A stretch of DNA of 64,000 bases from Fasciolopsis buskii. Lineage: Eukaryota > Platyhelminthes > Trematoda > Plagiorchiida > Fasciolidae. The position numbers were made by a program, and so were the translations under genes. Below, piece by piece: positions 23,904 to 36,600 of this stretch; positions within the stretch are counted from its first letter, which is position 1, and every line of letters starts with the position of its first letter. The notes under the pieces were generated by a model, which saw only the letters and a list, made by a program, of their open reading frames with translations, searched no databases and was not told where the DNA came from. The stretch spans positions 248,001-312,000 of the forward strand of contig LUCM01009820.1 of the NCBI GenBank assembly GCA_008360955.1, in the 5' to 3' direction.

Positions 23904-26775
23904 GTGAGTTCATTCATTTTTGGAGACACTCACTGTTACAAATTTGGTGTAGAAGAAACCAAATCACCTTGACGTCCATGAGAAGAGATTTATACCACTC
24001 TTGGCAGGTCCACCGTACGATGACTTTCATTCACGATGTTCACATAATCATAATTCTTTGCTAGTCAGTGCGCGTCACGAGGACAGTATTGTAAATGCAG
24101 AAGTTACGAAAATGGTGCTGGCCATTAGCGCGCGACTGACCGGATTCGAAGTCGGAACCTCTTGATTTTATTTTTATTCGTTTCACCATAAAAAGTGAGG
24201 TCTGCACAACTGAGATGAGACAGTCGGACCAACACTGATTGCTACCAAGTGGTTCCAATTTCAGAATAGATTTTCGGTCGCACACCGTGGCCCAACTGCG
24301 TTAGTAGCTAGCTTTCTGATGTGGCCATTGCACTTAACCTGTTGATTTTTCGTAGTGAATTTTGGTCAAAAGTTGGGATTAGCTCAGCCTGTTGCATCCT
24401 GATCGATACGGGTTAGCGAGTGTTGAATAGGTAGGGTCAATCACTTGCATCGGCAATAGTACATGCGGAATTTGCAGATCACTGGTTTCTCTCTTTCACT
24501 GTCCCAATACATACACGTACGGACAAGCTGCTCCGATAAATGTCCCAATGAAATCTTGGATTACGGTGATTCTTCCTGCGTATGATCTTGGCCGGTTATT
24601 CTGTTTCTCCTCTTGCGACCAGGATGAATTACTCTCAGATTTGCATGCAGACTAGTCGGCTAACCTGATTGAATAGACTTTGATCCACCTTAGGAATACT
24701 GACATTTTCGAGAATTCTTATTGGCTTTGATACTACTTGTGCTATGTAGGTGAAGTGCCTGGCATTCGCTTGAAGAAAAGTTCGTTGGCACAATTTCGAG
24801 CGAATAGTCATCCGAACCTTTGCAATAAGGACCTTGTCCTTGTTGGGAAATGACCACTTCAGAGGAGACAAATCTAAGAAACTAATGTTGTATGAAAGTA
24901 AAAATATTCATGCGCTACACAGTCGAAATAAGAATGCCGACTGAAGAAATCTGAGATGAATTTACAGTACGAGCACAAGTGGGAGTAGGCATATCATTCG
25001 AAAGGTGAAGGAAGGGGCCCTACCTCCAGAAAAAGAAGTTAGATTGCTGTCAGAAGCAATAGTTCGAACCACCACGATAGCACACTATCGAAAGAGAATC
25101 GTTACAGGTTGGATAAGTTCTCTTTCATGATCTACCAGGGCCCCGAATTTAAACCTACTTAAAAAAACTTGCATTTCCACTTAAAACCAATGACTATGCT
25201 AGCTGGCAGCTATGCACGTGTTAATTTTGTTGCTTCTTGGAAAGAAATTTAAGTACTGCTCGTCCACCTACTGACAGGCATAATTTCACGAGTAATCCGA
25301 GTCGTTTTTCTACCGGCGGTGTGAATGTGGGGTATTGGATTATCTGTCATTCCACTGTCTCATATTACGTTGTGATTCCCATTGAAGATTTTAGGATTCC
25401 ACCGATCACTAAGCGCACGGTTGCTGTCATGGTACAGAAATCGCAAATTTATCAAAAGGCATTTTTGGCTTCATGTGATCATGGTAATTCACAATTCCAG
25501 CTATCATATTGTTGGTAGTATCTGCTAGCGTTCGTCTGATCTACTCTTGTTGAATTCTTCTGCGAATCACTTTTTCATTCACGTTCATATATTAGTGTGC
25601 TCAGTACACTGGCAGCAACCAGTTCTGTTGACAAGGTCAGTGACAGGCAGTCATATCAGAAGCAGTTTCTCACTTCTGATGATGCATTTTGATAAACTTA
25701 CATCCCTGGACTGATTGCTTGGGCTGAAATTAAAAAGCCATTCCGGTCGGTCATTCACCGAATTCAGAAATGCGTGGAATGTTTTTGGTGATCAGGACAT
25801 GACGGAGCGAAAGTGAAAGATCCTAAAAAGCGAAAACTTGAGCCTCATCCATTTACGGGAATACTTTGTACGCTTTTGCATGCATCACTAATTCGCCAAC
25901 CTTCGATGCAGCGGGAACGACATCCTAGGAGATTTCCCCAGCATTCAATATTCTCCAAGTTGTTTAGTTTCTGTGTTTGCGTGTTTGAATATATGTGCGC
26001 GTGCGTGTTCGGAGGATGGTTTGTTAGAGCCGTGCAGGGAAGACGTTAAATCTGTGCAAGTTGCAGCTGTTTGTTTACGGCTTGTGAAAGACTGTGCTTG
26101 AGATTTAACAGATCCAAACAATGGAATTATGAAGACTTTCTTTCGCACTAATTTTTTTTTCGAAATATGTCTTCCCATGCGTATACCTTATTTGTTGAGA
26201 ACAGAATAGCGTAACTCGTATTTATTTACTTACATTTTTTACTACCAACCACATTTTACTTTAGAGTGGGATTTTACTGTGACTACATAAGAAATCAGCG
26301 CACGTAATATATGTGACTGTTTTTGCTGATTTTTGTATAAGCATCTGCGAATTAGTTTACGATTTCGCTGAGAGCTACGGTATAATCGCTAACCCATCTC
26401 AACTATAGGAGATTCTGATCGTAACCAGCTCGGTTGCTATTCTTCAAGTGGAAAAAGCTTTTGCACAGCATTTGTCTGTGATACCCATTCCAGCAGCAAT
26501 TCACTAGTCAGAAGATCCTCCCGGTGAGAAGTAGGTCATCGGTTTGATCTCGGGTCTCAGCGGTGATACACGAATGTGAAATCAAATGTGATTCAGGGTT
26601 GCCTAGGAGAAAACCACTGAAAAAATCCACAAACACATGATGCGTTGTTTCCGAATCTAATAGCAATAAAACTCCACGAGAAAGTCTATCTGAAATTTAC
26701 AGTTCACATGTTCTTGGGGCCAATTATTCTCCACGAAATACACATCTTTTGTCTGGGAATCTCTTTTGTTTTTAG
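23904..26775 (+). other. UNC13 intron, about 2.9 kb
   Basis: Donor GTGAGT, acceptor TTTTTAG, with two bases before and one after. Possible tRNA-derived relics lie near 24119-24160 (box-like GGATTCGAAGTC) and, on the minus strand, near 25052-25062. Open frames such as 25237-25518 and 25813-26049 have no known motif. Confidence 0.8.
24119..24160 (+). repeat. Possible tRNA-derived SINE relic
   Basis: TGGCCATTAGCGC resembles an A box and GGATTCGAAGTC resembles a B box, about 17 bases apart. No clover-leaf stems are evident. This is a weak match and may be chance. Confidence 0.25.
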
Positions 26776-27097
26776 TTTTTTGTCAAATCAAGGAGACCCC
26801 GAATGGTACGAGTTACATCTGGCCGTTAAGGATTATTGTTTTGGCCGAAGTGACCGTTTAGTCGGCGTGACTGTTCTATCCCTTTCACGTGCACTCAATC
26901 TGGGTGCCACTCCTCTTCGACTTCCACTCGGTAGACGATTGCATTTTACGGAGACCGGTTGGACTGTGCTACGCGTCCTGTCTCAACGAGTACACACAGA
27001 CGAGGTGGCTCGGGAGTTTGTCCGCGCCAAGTCCGAATGTCGTCCCAGCTCCGATTCGGAATCTTCCTCTCTCAATGCCCACGGTTTAAACGATTAA
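26776..27097 (+). CDS. UNC13: UNC13 terminal exon, end of C2 domain and C-terminal tail
   Basis: A 322-nt terminal exon encoding visible residues 320-426 and a TAA stop at 27095-27097. Motifs in order are GDPEWYELHLAVKDYCFGRS, LPLGRRLHF, TGWTVLRVLSQR and DEVAREFVRAKSE. They match the end of the Munc13 C2C domain and the conserved tail (CYELQ..VKDYCFAREDR, WLPLGR, T...LRILSQR..DEVA.EFVKLKS). The tail continues with a Ser-rich stretch (RPSSDSESSSLNAHGLND), as in other family members that end shortly after this motif. The acceptor is GTTTTTAG. Reading upstream of 26776 is open by chance to 26645 but is intronic. The gene appears functional: there are no stops or frameshifts in any visible exon. 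Confidence 0.97.
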
Positions 27098-27231
27098 ATG
27101 ATCCCGGATGGGACGCATGTGCGTGTTTTCCGGTGCCTTTCTGCTTTTTACAGTTCGTAATCGGCATTTTTGTTCGGGCGTGGGAAAAGGCATGCATAAA
27201 CTTGTAGCCTCTCACCCCCAAATGGGGATAA

Positions 27232-27237
27232 AATAAA
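27232..27237 (+). terminator. Poly(A) signal of UNC13
   Basis: AATAAA occurs about 135 bases after the UNC13 stop codon, in an A-rich context (GGATAAAATAAAATAT). It is the first canonical signal downstream, so the 3' UTR is probably about 150-160 bases long. Confidence 0.6.
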
Positions 27238-27259
27238 ATATAATTCAGGGACCAGAGAA

Positions 27260-28370
27260 GACCCGCTTGTATTACTGTCAGAGGCTGTTTTACGTCTGCT
27301 TATTGATGACTTCTTACCATATAGGCGTCAGACTGAGCAGTGTATATATTTACATTTATCAAGGCTGCAATGACAATGCCCATGGAGAGAACTATATGAA
27401 GGTTCAGGTGATTTTTCTCCAAACTTCCTGTCCTTTCTCTTGTTCTACTCACTCATTTATCGAGTTCGATCATTCAGTGAACCCACACATGCCCTCCAAA
27501 CATTGAAATTCAGCGACTAAATAAATGCGCGGTCTCCCGTTCCTCCTATTTTAAAATTTACAAGGCCACATGTGTCGCTTCAGAAAATCATTTTTTGAAC
27601 AAAGTCAAAACAAGATATGAAGATAACCCCCTTCGCCCACTCCTGGAGATCTGCTATGCTCTAACTGATTTATTTATCTTTTTCAATACAATATCAAATA
27701 TTATTGTTATTACTCTGGGTATTTTTTATCACTTATCTTGACCAGAAAGCGAATTTTCGAATTGTTTATTCTTTGGTTGCACAGTGTACACAATGCTCCG
27801 TGCAACTAACCGGATTTCTGGTTTGCCTATTAACTTTCGCTCTCCAGGAAAACTCAGCAATTTCTGACGCTTTTATCAACGCGAAAGAGATGTTTGCGAG
27901 GAAATGTAAAAACAGTTTCAGTAAAAGGTCACGCCACTAGAAGCATCTGGGCTTATGTTTTTCCGACTGATGGACATGCGATCAAAGTTGTATGGGGCCG
28001 AAAACTATTTAAAATAATTCGGTATTTAATATAATTTACCGGGGTTTCTCAGCATTTTTTATGGTAACCATCTTGCCGTTCGTGTTCATTTCGATTTATA
28101 GTCATTGCTGAGTTTTTGATTACTTGACTATTACGATCGTGTATAAAGTGTTTCAAAGAAACTAGAGAAAATCTACTAAAAATTCCAGCAGGCTTGGAAA
28201 ACATGATGGGTTGAATGATCCCATTGTCAGGATATAAATCTTTGTATACGAGTACTAATTCAGTGTTCACTGAGTCAGAAAGATGTTCTGCATGTAAGGA
28301 TATTTGTTACAAACAGTGACTCTGATTTTAAGTTTGTGGCATCTGGTGAAAATTATGAGTTAATTCAGTC
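27260..28370. other. Intergenic, nothing recognised
   Basis: AT-rich sequence after the UNC13 3' end. Open frames 27267-27506 and 27704-27940 lack motifs and splice context. No start of a neighbouring gene is evident. Confidence 0.5.
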
Positions 28371-28447
28371 GACCAGCTGTGGCCAAACGGATAAGGTCGC
28401 AGCGTTTGATGCGAAGGTTGTGGGTACGAATGTTTCAACCGTCGGTC
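28371..28447 (+). repeat. tRNA-Arg-derived pseudogene or SINE head
   Basis: The 77-base stretch begins GACCAGCTGTGGCC and ends CGTCGGTC. TGTGGCCAAACGGATAAGG is nearly identical to the A-box and D-arm part of animal tRNA-Arg genes (TGGCCTAATGGATAAGG). GTGGGTACGAAT matches the T-arm region GTGGGTTCGAAT with one change in the B box, and the acceptor ends GACC and GGTC can pair. The anticodon arm is degraded and the T arm does not close, so it is not a working tRNA. It may be a SINE head: the following sequence up to about 28500 ends A-rich (GAGCAAAAGAAAAAAGAC). Confidence 0.62.
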
Positions 28448-28499
28448 AGCATCCCATCTTAGCAACCCATTTTTGGTCGCGAGAGCAAAAGAAAAAAGA

Positions 28500-31400
28500 C
28501 AAAAAGAAGATAAGTTATGGCTCAAAAGAAAACGTAAGTATCGACAGTGGCCATAAAGATCACTTTAGTTCCCATATCTCATGAAACGGTCCCGTATAAA
28601 GACCGTAGTTTCTCAGATGTTCAGGCTAAAATCGATAGTTTTGGATTCGTAATCAAATTTTTAAAATATTCTGGTCTTGTTTCTTGACTCTGATGTGCGG
28701 CTTTCGTACAGCTCTTAAGTGAGGGAGTACATCCATACCAGTGAAATTTCCATTGACTTCAAGTGTGACACTTGAATGTTCAAAATAAACTGCCTCGGGA
28801 GTAATCCACGCATGTAGCCTGGTTCAGTATTTTTTGAACCAACTGGTTTAATCAAAGAATGACTAACCTATTCATAATCCAATTGTTTTTTGGTTCCTCC
28901 AATTTTCCTCCCTTGTATTGCAGTCACTAATTGATACGAGAAGGATTGTTTATTTAAACCTACTTGAAAAATCTACGTTTACCAGAGATTTTGAAGTTGG
29001 TGTACATGAATTAAAGTTGAACTGCTCGACGGGACATTTTTCGCGGATAATTGAAATTCTGCCCATTACTTTATGTTATTGCACGGATTCCAAGCAACAA
29101 GTGAACTTCCTTGGGCTCAAATTCTACTTAATTAAAGCAATACCCGACCGAAATGCGATAAATTCCGGAAAGAAATCAGTCGACTCCTAAATTTTAGACA
29201 GTCACGTCAACAAAGTGCCATCACGAATCTGAGTGATTTGTAAGTCAGTGTGTTTATGCATTTAGATGCATGCACTGTCCATGAGAATAAGTTCAGTTTT
29301 ACGTTGAGGAGTTTCAGCAATACGGATTCACGACTTCAACAGCTACCAGAGGGTGAATTGCCTAGCATTTTTTATGGGAAACTTCTGGTAACCAAATGAT
29401 ACCGGTACTCATTAGACGGCGACTGTATTTGTGTAACAAAGTTCTTTTTCATCGGCACGTACTTTTATGTTTGTTCCGCTACGGTTCTGGTAATAGATAA
29501 CTATTTTAGTTAATATGTGAGATAATTTACCGGCAGTGGGTTGTACCATGCAAATCGTATTGAAAAAGTCTGCATTTTGCTATACTGTATGCCGTGAATG
29601 TGAAAGGGTGGGTGCTTGTGAGGAAAAATTAGTGACAGCCATTTCCGAGAAAATTGAGTCACGGTAAATCCACCAGTGCTTAGTGCGGACAATAAAGGAC
29701 CGAGTCGTGGTTTCAGAGAAACGGCTATTTGAGCTATTTTGGGTAAAAAGAAAACCAGTATATTTATCCGACGAAAATTGATTTTACTGAAAACTGCCTT
29801 GAGGAAGGTGAACCAGGGTATTCCAAAAAATGCCGACTCATGAATATTTCAGTAGACAATACTGTTTTTTGATGCATATGCCCATAAAATTGGAGTTTAT
29901 TCATGGATAGCGAGGAAATGTTGCTCTGGGTGTTGCAATTGCTTTGAATAATTCATGCTTCCAGTCATTGACAGTTTGCCCAATTTATTTCGGTGTCCAT
30001 GAAGTTGGTCGTAACGCGCTGAGGATAGAGAATTCCACTTTTCCTTTAAACATTCTCATTTAGGAACTGCTCACGGCTGAAACATCCCTCTTATGCTGAA
30101 GGCTGAAGGGGTCACCTATTTCATACAACTGTATGATGAGCCTAAAACCTAGACAAAACAGAGATCAATTCAAAACGATGACTGGATATCAGATAATGGT
30201 CGTTTTCTTAGTTGGAAAGCAATTTCGGATTATTTGGTGACGCGATTCGTTGGGTTTTGAAAACCGTGGATAAGACAAAATAATGTGGATATGACAATCG
30301 TGTGAATTTTATGCGTCACAAATGTTTTTGTAATAATTACCGTGACCTCCAATTTATTATGGTAAAGCTGTTGGACTAAACAAAGAAGTCGTAAATTTGT
30401 TTCTTTTTGCTGACTTAACCTGGTCACCCAGCACAGAAAGACTAGGGAGAACGATAGCGTTTCTTCGCTGTGAAAGCCCACAGACTATGTCGTGAATTAG
30501 ACTTTCGGCTATAAAATGAAGATACGATTGTTTTTTAAACTGAAATTAAATCCCTGCCGTTGAACCTTCTACCGCATAAATTCATCAAGTTGAATATTGT
30601 TCTTACAGTTCAAAAGCCGCGAGTTGTTAGTACTTTTGGAATAGGAAGCACGAGTCAATCTAGGATTGTACCCGAATATCTATTTATCACAGGGCTCTAA
30701 AAACGCTATTTGACGTTAGATTAGAGGTGGAAAGGTGACACCCAATGCATTTTCGCAGGTGTGCCCAGTTGCAGTCAGAAGCCGGAACAAGAACTTTTCC
30801 ATTCATTTTCCAATCCATAAGTTGAATTTACATAGAGCGATTCCATCACCAAAAGGGTTAATAAACTTCACTTTTTCAGAGGAGTTCGAGGGACGTTTTG
30901 ATATCCATCTATACAAGGAAACATGTACAATCAGTTCGACAAGTAGTGAAAAAATCCGTTTGCCATTAGTCAAAACATTAAAAACTACTTCCGAATTTCA
31001 CAAGCCTTTTTGCCTTAACTATTTGGATAGCCCCTAGAAGTTCAAAATCAGCTAAACAGTAAATTAGAACGAAATCCTACGGTGAATCCCCACTTTGGAT
31101 TACATTTATCTGACAACAACAAGCTAACCAAGAAATTTTAATATGCATGGATAATCTTGAGTTGGTATTCCGATTACTCAACACGAAACACAAAGCACTG
31201 TGGCAATAAGTTTTGATGTTGCTTAGCAAGCACTGTGCTAGGAATTTATTCGATATCCCATTCTAACCGCCATCTGTTTTTCCTAATCTTGACGCTCTGG
31301 AGACCTACTAGGGCCGATAAATTAAGGATAGCTTAAAGAAATTAGTTGAGTGCATCGTTTGAAATACTGGATCGCTAAAAACTGTTAACTGATGAACTCA

Positions 31401-33480
31401 CCATTGTCTTTCAGCGTTTTTATCTCGAGAGTGGCAACTCGGGCACAAGATTAGGCATAAATCATGTATCATAAAAGTACTGAAATTTCGCTAGTAACAC
31501 GAATTATCCTGATTGCTGTTAGAATTACGATATCAGAACACCAAACATGTCTTGGGAATAATCAAAGCTATGTATGTTTTTGTGTGAACCGTAATCTAGT
31601 TCTGAGCATGTTTTTACACGACTTGCGTTGAGGCGGAACAAGAACAATCTGCTCAAGATAACCAAGTGGAGTGCCACACGGAACATCCGTGAGGAGACTT
31701 CCACTTACTTTCATTATCTATTTTCCCAGAAATCGTGGAATATCTCTGTCACTACAACGACCCATTTTCCTCTCAGCATTATGTCCTTCATTCTGATCCG
31801 CTTCAAAAATTCTTTTGATTTATTCGTGCTAGAGTGGAGAACTTAGATAAATATACGAACTTGGAATGATTTTTTAAAATGAAATTCCCCGTAGCGTCTG
31901 CCAACTACCGTTTGTAATTCATCTTTCAACAAAATCAGCAGATCGTCGGAATTAACATGCTCACCATTTTCTACTGCTTTACGGGACATTTACTTTCCCT
32001 ATCGTTTGTGATATTAATCCGTACATCATATCCTCTAACACGAGAAGTACTTGAATATTTTTTCCTCCCCGTGGCGAAGTAGTCTTGGTAATGATCTACC
32101 TAAGGATTAGAGAAAAGAGCTTTTCCATAAAATATTAACAGAATTATAAAGAACCCCGTGCTCGCATTTGACGACGAACAGATTCTTGTGTAAGAGGCAT
32201 GCGACTGAAATGTTTTATTCCTGATCGGGTTTAATTTAGAAATTTAGGGAAGAGATCCCAATGTACTCGAAGTTAATCACCGTATAATATCCACACTCAG
32301 CTAACAATTAGGAAACCACAAAAGCACTATAAAACTCATTCATCCTCATTAGAAATCATTAGCAGTATATATCTACCGCAGTTAAGCCGGGACGCGAAAC
32401 CGAGACGAAGGATTCTGAGCCAAAAATTTTAGCCATTATGCTGCAGATGAGGTTCACTTTGGTTTGAACTCCATCACATTATGGTATTGCGCCCATCGGT
32501 TACTGATTTCCACTACCAAAACCAAAGCAAACGACTGCCAACACAAATGAGGTAAGTGCAGCGCTTTCATGGTTCCCTAGTACTGAGTTTAGCATTGATA
32601 TCAAATAATGATTAGTTTTGGAGAAAATCTGCAAACTGCGCAGCGTTTTCAAATCTGTTCGTTGTTTTCTACATTGTAGCCTGAACAGATCTCACGAAAT
32701 AAATGGCAATGGATTTCCGATCTTCTCGGTAAATTTATCTGTGACCGGCCTTATACCCAGACAGGTAATGTTATCACGTGTTTCACTAATAGAAACACTA
32801 AAATAGGAGTCAAATCCGTGGCATGTCACGGCATGTCAGACTTAAAATAACATGATGTCAAATGGCTATATCCCGTCTCAAAGGAAATCAGTAAAACGTG
32901 CTGAATTCTCGTTAGTTTCTCCTCTTGGGTTCGTAACCACTTACGGTTTAGATTGACTTATGTTGGTTTACATAGAAAATCGGTCGGATTTCGATTATAA
33001 CACCGGGTGAATGAAACCAGATTGTAGGGCTTTTGTTTGAGACCGTCGTCGACACTTCTTGATTAGCTATGCTACCGTCTGCCCTGCACGCGGGACAACA
33101 GAAGATTCTGGTATCATTTCCGGCAATATTTGTGTATTGAATTTCTGTTGAAAGAATAAAGGATGCACTGCATCAACTACTGCTGTATCGTAATATTTCT
33201 TGATGTGAACACATAAACATAAATCACATCATTGTCTGAGGAAACTGTCTCGCGAAATTTAGATGCCAAGTTAGATACCATGGGATCTACTCGGGTCCCA
33301 GGTCAATTTTTGCCAAGTACATACCCCCTAGTCATACGGTCTTCCTGAATGTATTCGTGTTGACTATTCACCTGTAATTGCTTATTATTTCTCTGATAGT
33401 CTGTTTATGTAAACATGTCGTGTTTTCGAATAAAATTTTCTCACTGGGTTCATCAGACTCACTTGACACGATCGATTCAT
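28500..33480. other. Intergenic, nothing recognised
   Basis: AT-rich DNA. The largest open frames (28918-29190, 30735-31037, 31628-31846, all plus) contain no family motif and have no convincing splice boundaries. No RNA gene was seen. Confidence 0.45.
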
Positions 33481-33491
33481 TTCTAAGGTCC

Positions 33492-33509
33492 TCGTTGCTC
33501 GCAAGCAAC
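33492..33509. repeat. Short perfect inverted repeat
   Basis: CGTTGC, six bases, then GCAACG forms a small hairpin. It is probably incidental or part of a degraded repeat. Confidence 0.4.
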
Positions 33510-33621
33510 GGGAGTCAACAGCCAGGCTGAGTACCTGTACGCAGCTATCCCACTGTAGTCTCATGCCGGTAAATTCTTGCTACTGAACACTGAAAAAACG
33601 ATCCTTCGGGACCCAAGAGCG

Positions 33622-33642
33622 ATATATATATATATATATATA
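33622..33642. repeat. (TA)n microsatellite
   Basis: About 21 bases of uninterrupted TA. Confidence 0.9.
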
Positions 33643-33649
33643 GCATGCT

Positions 33650-36600
33650 GAACGTTGCTTTCATAGACATTTGAAAGCGAAAACTGAGAGTGGCTTTGCT
33701 TTGAGCCGCGACTAGCTTTTTGCGACATCTATAACACTTTGGTAAAGTATGAAATCTAGCAAAGTGGGTTTAGTTATGTCATTCCTGTTTTAAACCTCAA
33801 ATAAACTGAAGGGATTTTGTGTTGGTTTCAGGTAGTGCAGACCTGCTAGAAGCCAAACTTTTGGTTTCAGAAAGTTGTAGAGCAAATGAGAACAGATTTC
33901 TGTACACATCTTTCCGTGGTATTGCTGAACTGTGCATATTTCAGCGTTGCCTGCTAGTATTATGTGGAACGGATGAATTTTTCCTTGACTGACTGCCCTG
34001 CGGTTGATATTTATGTGATCTAAGGAAAGTGAAACTCGACTCTGGTGTTTTCCGGATCCAAGGTTGACTGAATGATTTGAGGTTTCTGCATTTATAGTGA
34101 AGTTCGAAAGGGGGCAAGTCAAGCAAAAACATTTCCAGATTCATGCGACATTATTATGTGGTTTGCCACCTGCAGGTCTAATGCCAGCAATGAACTTGGC
34201 AATAACAATAGTCTTACAAACAGAATGAAAAGTAATTTTATCATTTTGGATGCGACACCATCATGATTACCACTGACGAGACGCAGTTCCTAGCACGTCA
34301 TCGATAATGTAATTAGATTACCTTCTTTTTAGTTGTCCTTTTGTGATACTTCATGCTAGTTTGCACTTTCGACCTTGCTGTGTAATAAAACTGGCGGTTT
34401 ATCTCACTTTATTTCTTTCGTTGACATGGCACTGTGCTCGAGAATCGCTCCCAGTGGTTTTCAGTCTTTATCTATCTTGTCGGAAGTGGACTAAAATTCT
34501 GACTTTACCAGAAAAAAGCCAGCGTTTGCAGCCGATCGATATTCGTTGAATCATTAAGGTGGATGAAAATGACAAATGCAGATGTCGTCTGTGTCACCTG
34601 AACACCACCGCTTTGCAATCCTAATCCCATCCACTCACGTTGTCGGGAAGCTGGCGTGATGCGCACAAGCAATGCGCCCTTGTTAATCCTCATCTTAACC
34701 AATCTGCTGCAAGTGTATTTTCAGGTGTATGGTTCAAATTTTACTCAGCCTTTTCTAATCTGCCTCTCAAAATACGCACTGCACCGAGCCAGGCAGTTTG
34801 GCTATTCACGAGTAGCTTACTTAAAGAGCTCAATGCTTGCAAATGAAAACTGCAGCTTTTTTCAGACGGATTCTTCTAAGCTGATCACCTTTAGGGAACA
34901 ATTAAACTCTCCACCTGCCTGATGGTGTCAAGCGCCACTTTTGTTGTTAACGCCTGATCAGTATTGTGGTCAAGAGTTATAGGTTCACTCAATTGTGCAG
35001 ATTGCTCGAAAAAAATAAAGTCCCAAGTAACGACTAACCACGCACGATCAGACACAACCTGGTAGTGAGCTTCATTTGATGCAATTCTGTCTTAAATTAA
35101 ATTAATCTTCAAAGAAGGCCCAGGTAAACTATAGTTGGAAAATTGAACTTATCAACGTAACCATAAAAAGAATTATTTTATCATCCCAAAACCTTTTTAA
35201 GTGTAATTCAGGTCTCGTCATTGATCACTATCTATTGTTCGTTCTGCTTAGTTATCAAGATTATACATCTGGAGCGTACTACTTTTAACTTATGCATGTG
35301 ACGCCCAGTTGCCAATTAGCCCTAACCGCTCAACCAACTAATAACTTTCATAAGAGCTTCGTGTTTTAGGGAGAGCGAATTTATGCGAAATCAGAAAAAC
35401 CTGCCGAAACGTACGTAAGCCAGATTCCCTTATTAGAAAATGCAATAATCAGTCGCGACTCCCTAAAACGAGAATTTTGTATTTTAATAATGTTTTAGCC
35501 ATATTCTGTCAAAAACAAATGCTAGGAAGTTAATCTTATTTGGAATGTAAATAAAACTTCGATAAAACAAGCCAAAAGTGACAGTCACTTAATTGTTTCA
35601 TCAGGGGAAGGTTAATAAAGCAATTCTGCTATAGCAAGCGGACAAAACATTTAATAAGACTAGTACATACTATAGTATGTGACTCAGGAATTGCCACGAA
35701 TAGCCGTAGTTAGTTAGTAGACTGGCAAACTGATTCCATATTTGGCAATTATCCAGAAAACTTGCCTCAAAATTCCGGTAGAATGTGATGATTTCAAGAA
35801 TTTTATTTACATACATATGGTGTTTGTGCTTCATTAAATTGAGCACACACTTCCCTCATTACAAAATGGGCTAAACACAGGCAAACAAAACCCAAGCACT
35901 TTTAGTCTATTCCGATGGATTTTTCCTCTAGGCGATCATGCCCGGCGTAATCATATATCTAACCAAATTCGTACTGACCTTCTCACGCCTGCTTAGCAGT
36001 AATGACAATGTCAAAATGTTTTTCTTCGGACGTTTTAAACCTCGCCTACCCACAAGCTATTTGTATCGATGATGTTCCAATGGTTGCAATCAAACTGATG
36101 ATTCCCAACAAGAATGAAACAGCTGTTCAGTGCTTCCATTGGTTTCTTAATGGTCAGTTGAACGATGATATCGAATGGTGAATTATTGCATGAAAACGTT
36201 CAATTTCCTACTACTAACACATACCAAACTGTCGATCATGATTTCCATTAAAATGTGTCAAAAACCTTCAATACTAATTGCTTGAAAATTCGCGCACACT
36301 TGGTGATTCTGGCAACCGTAAAGGACATCTCACAGGAAGCGCAATGTGATCTATACCTCTAGCACAATGAAAGCAGGAACGTATAGTTGGCATAACAGTT
36401 GTGCGGAGTACAGTATTTTTATGCAACTGAGTGCAACTCAGTCAGGGCCTAATTTTATCCAGCGTCGTCGGATCATTTCCATCTATGATCTGAAAAAGAT
36501 GAAAATAAAACTAAAATTAATCAGTTTGTGCTGTTTGCATCTAACTGGTAATTTTACGGAGAAGTGGACATGTCCACCGTCGGAAGTAAACGAACCAGTC

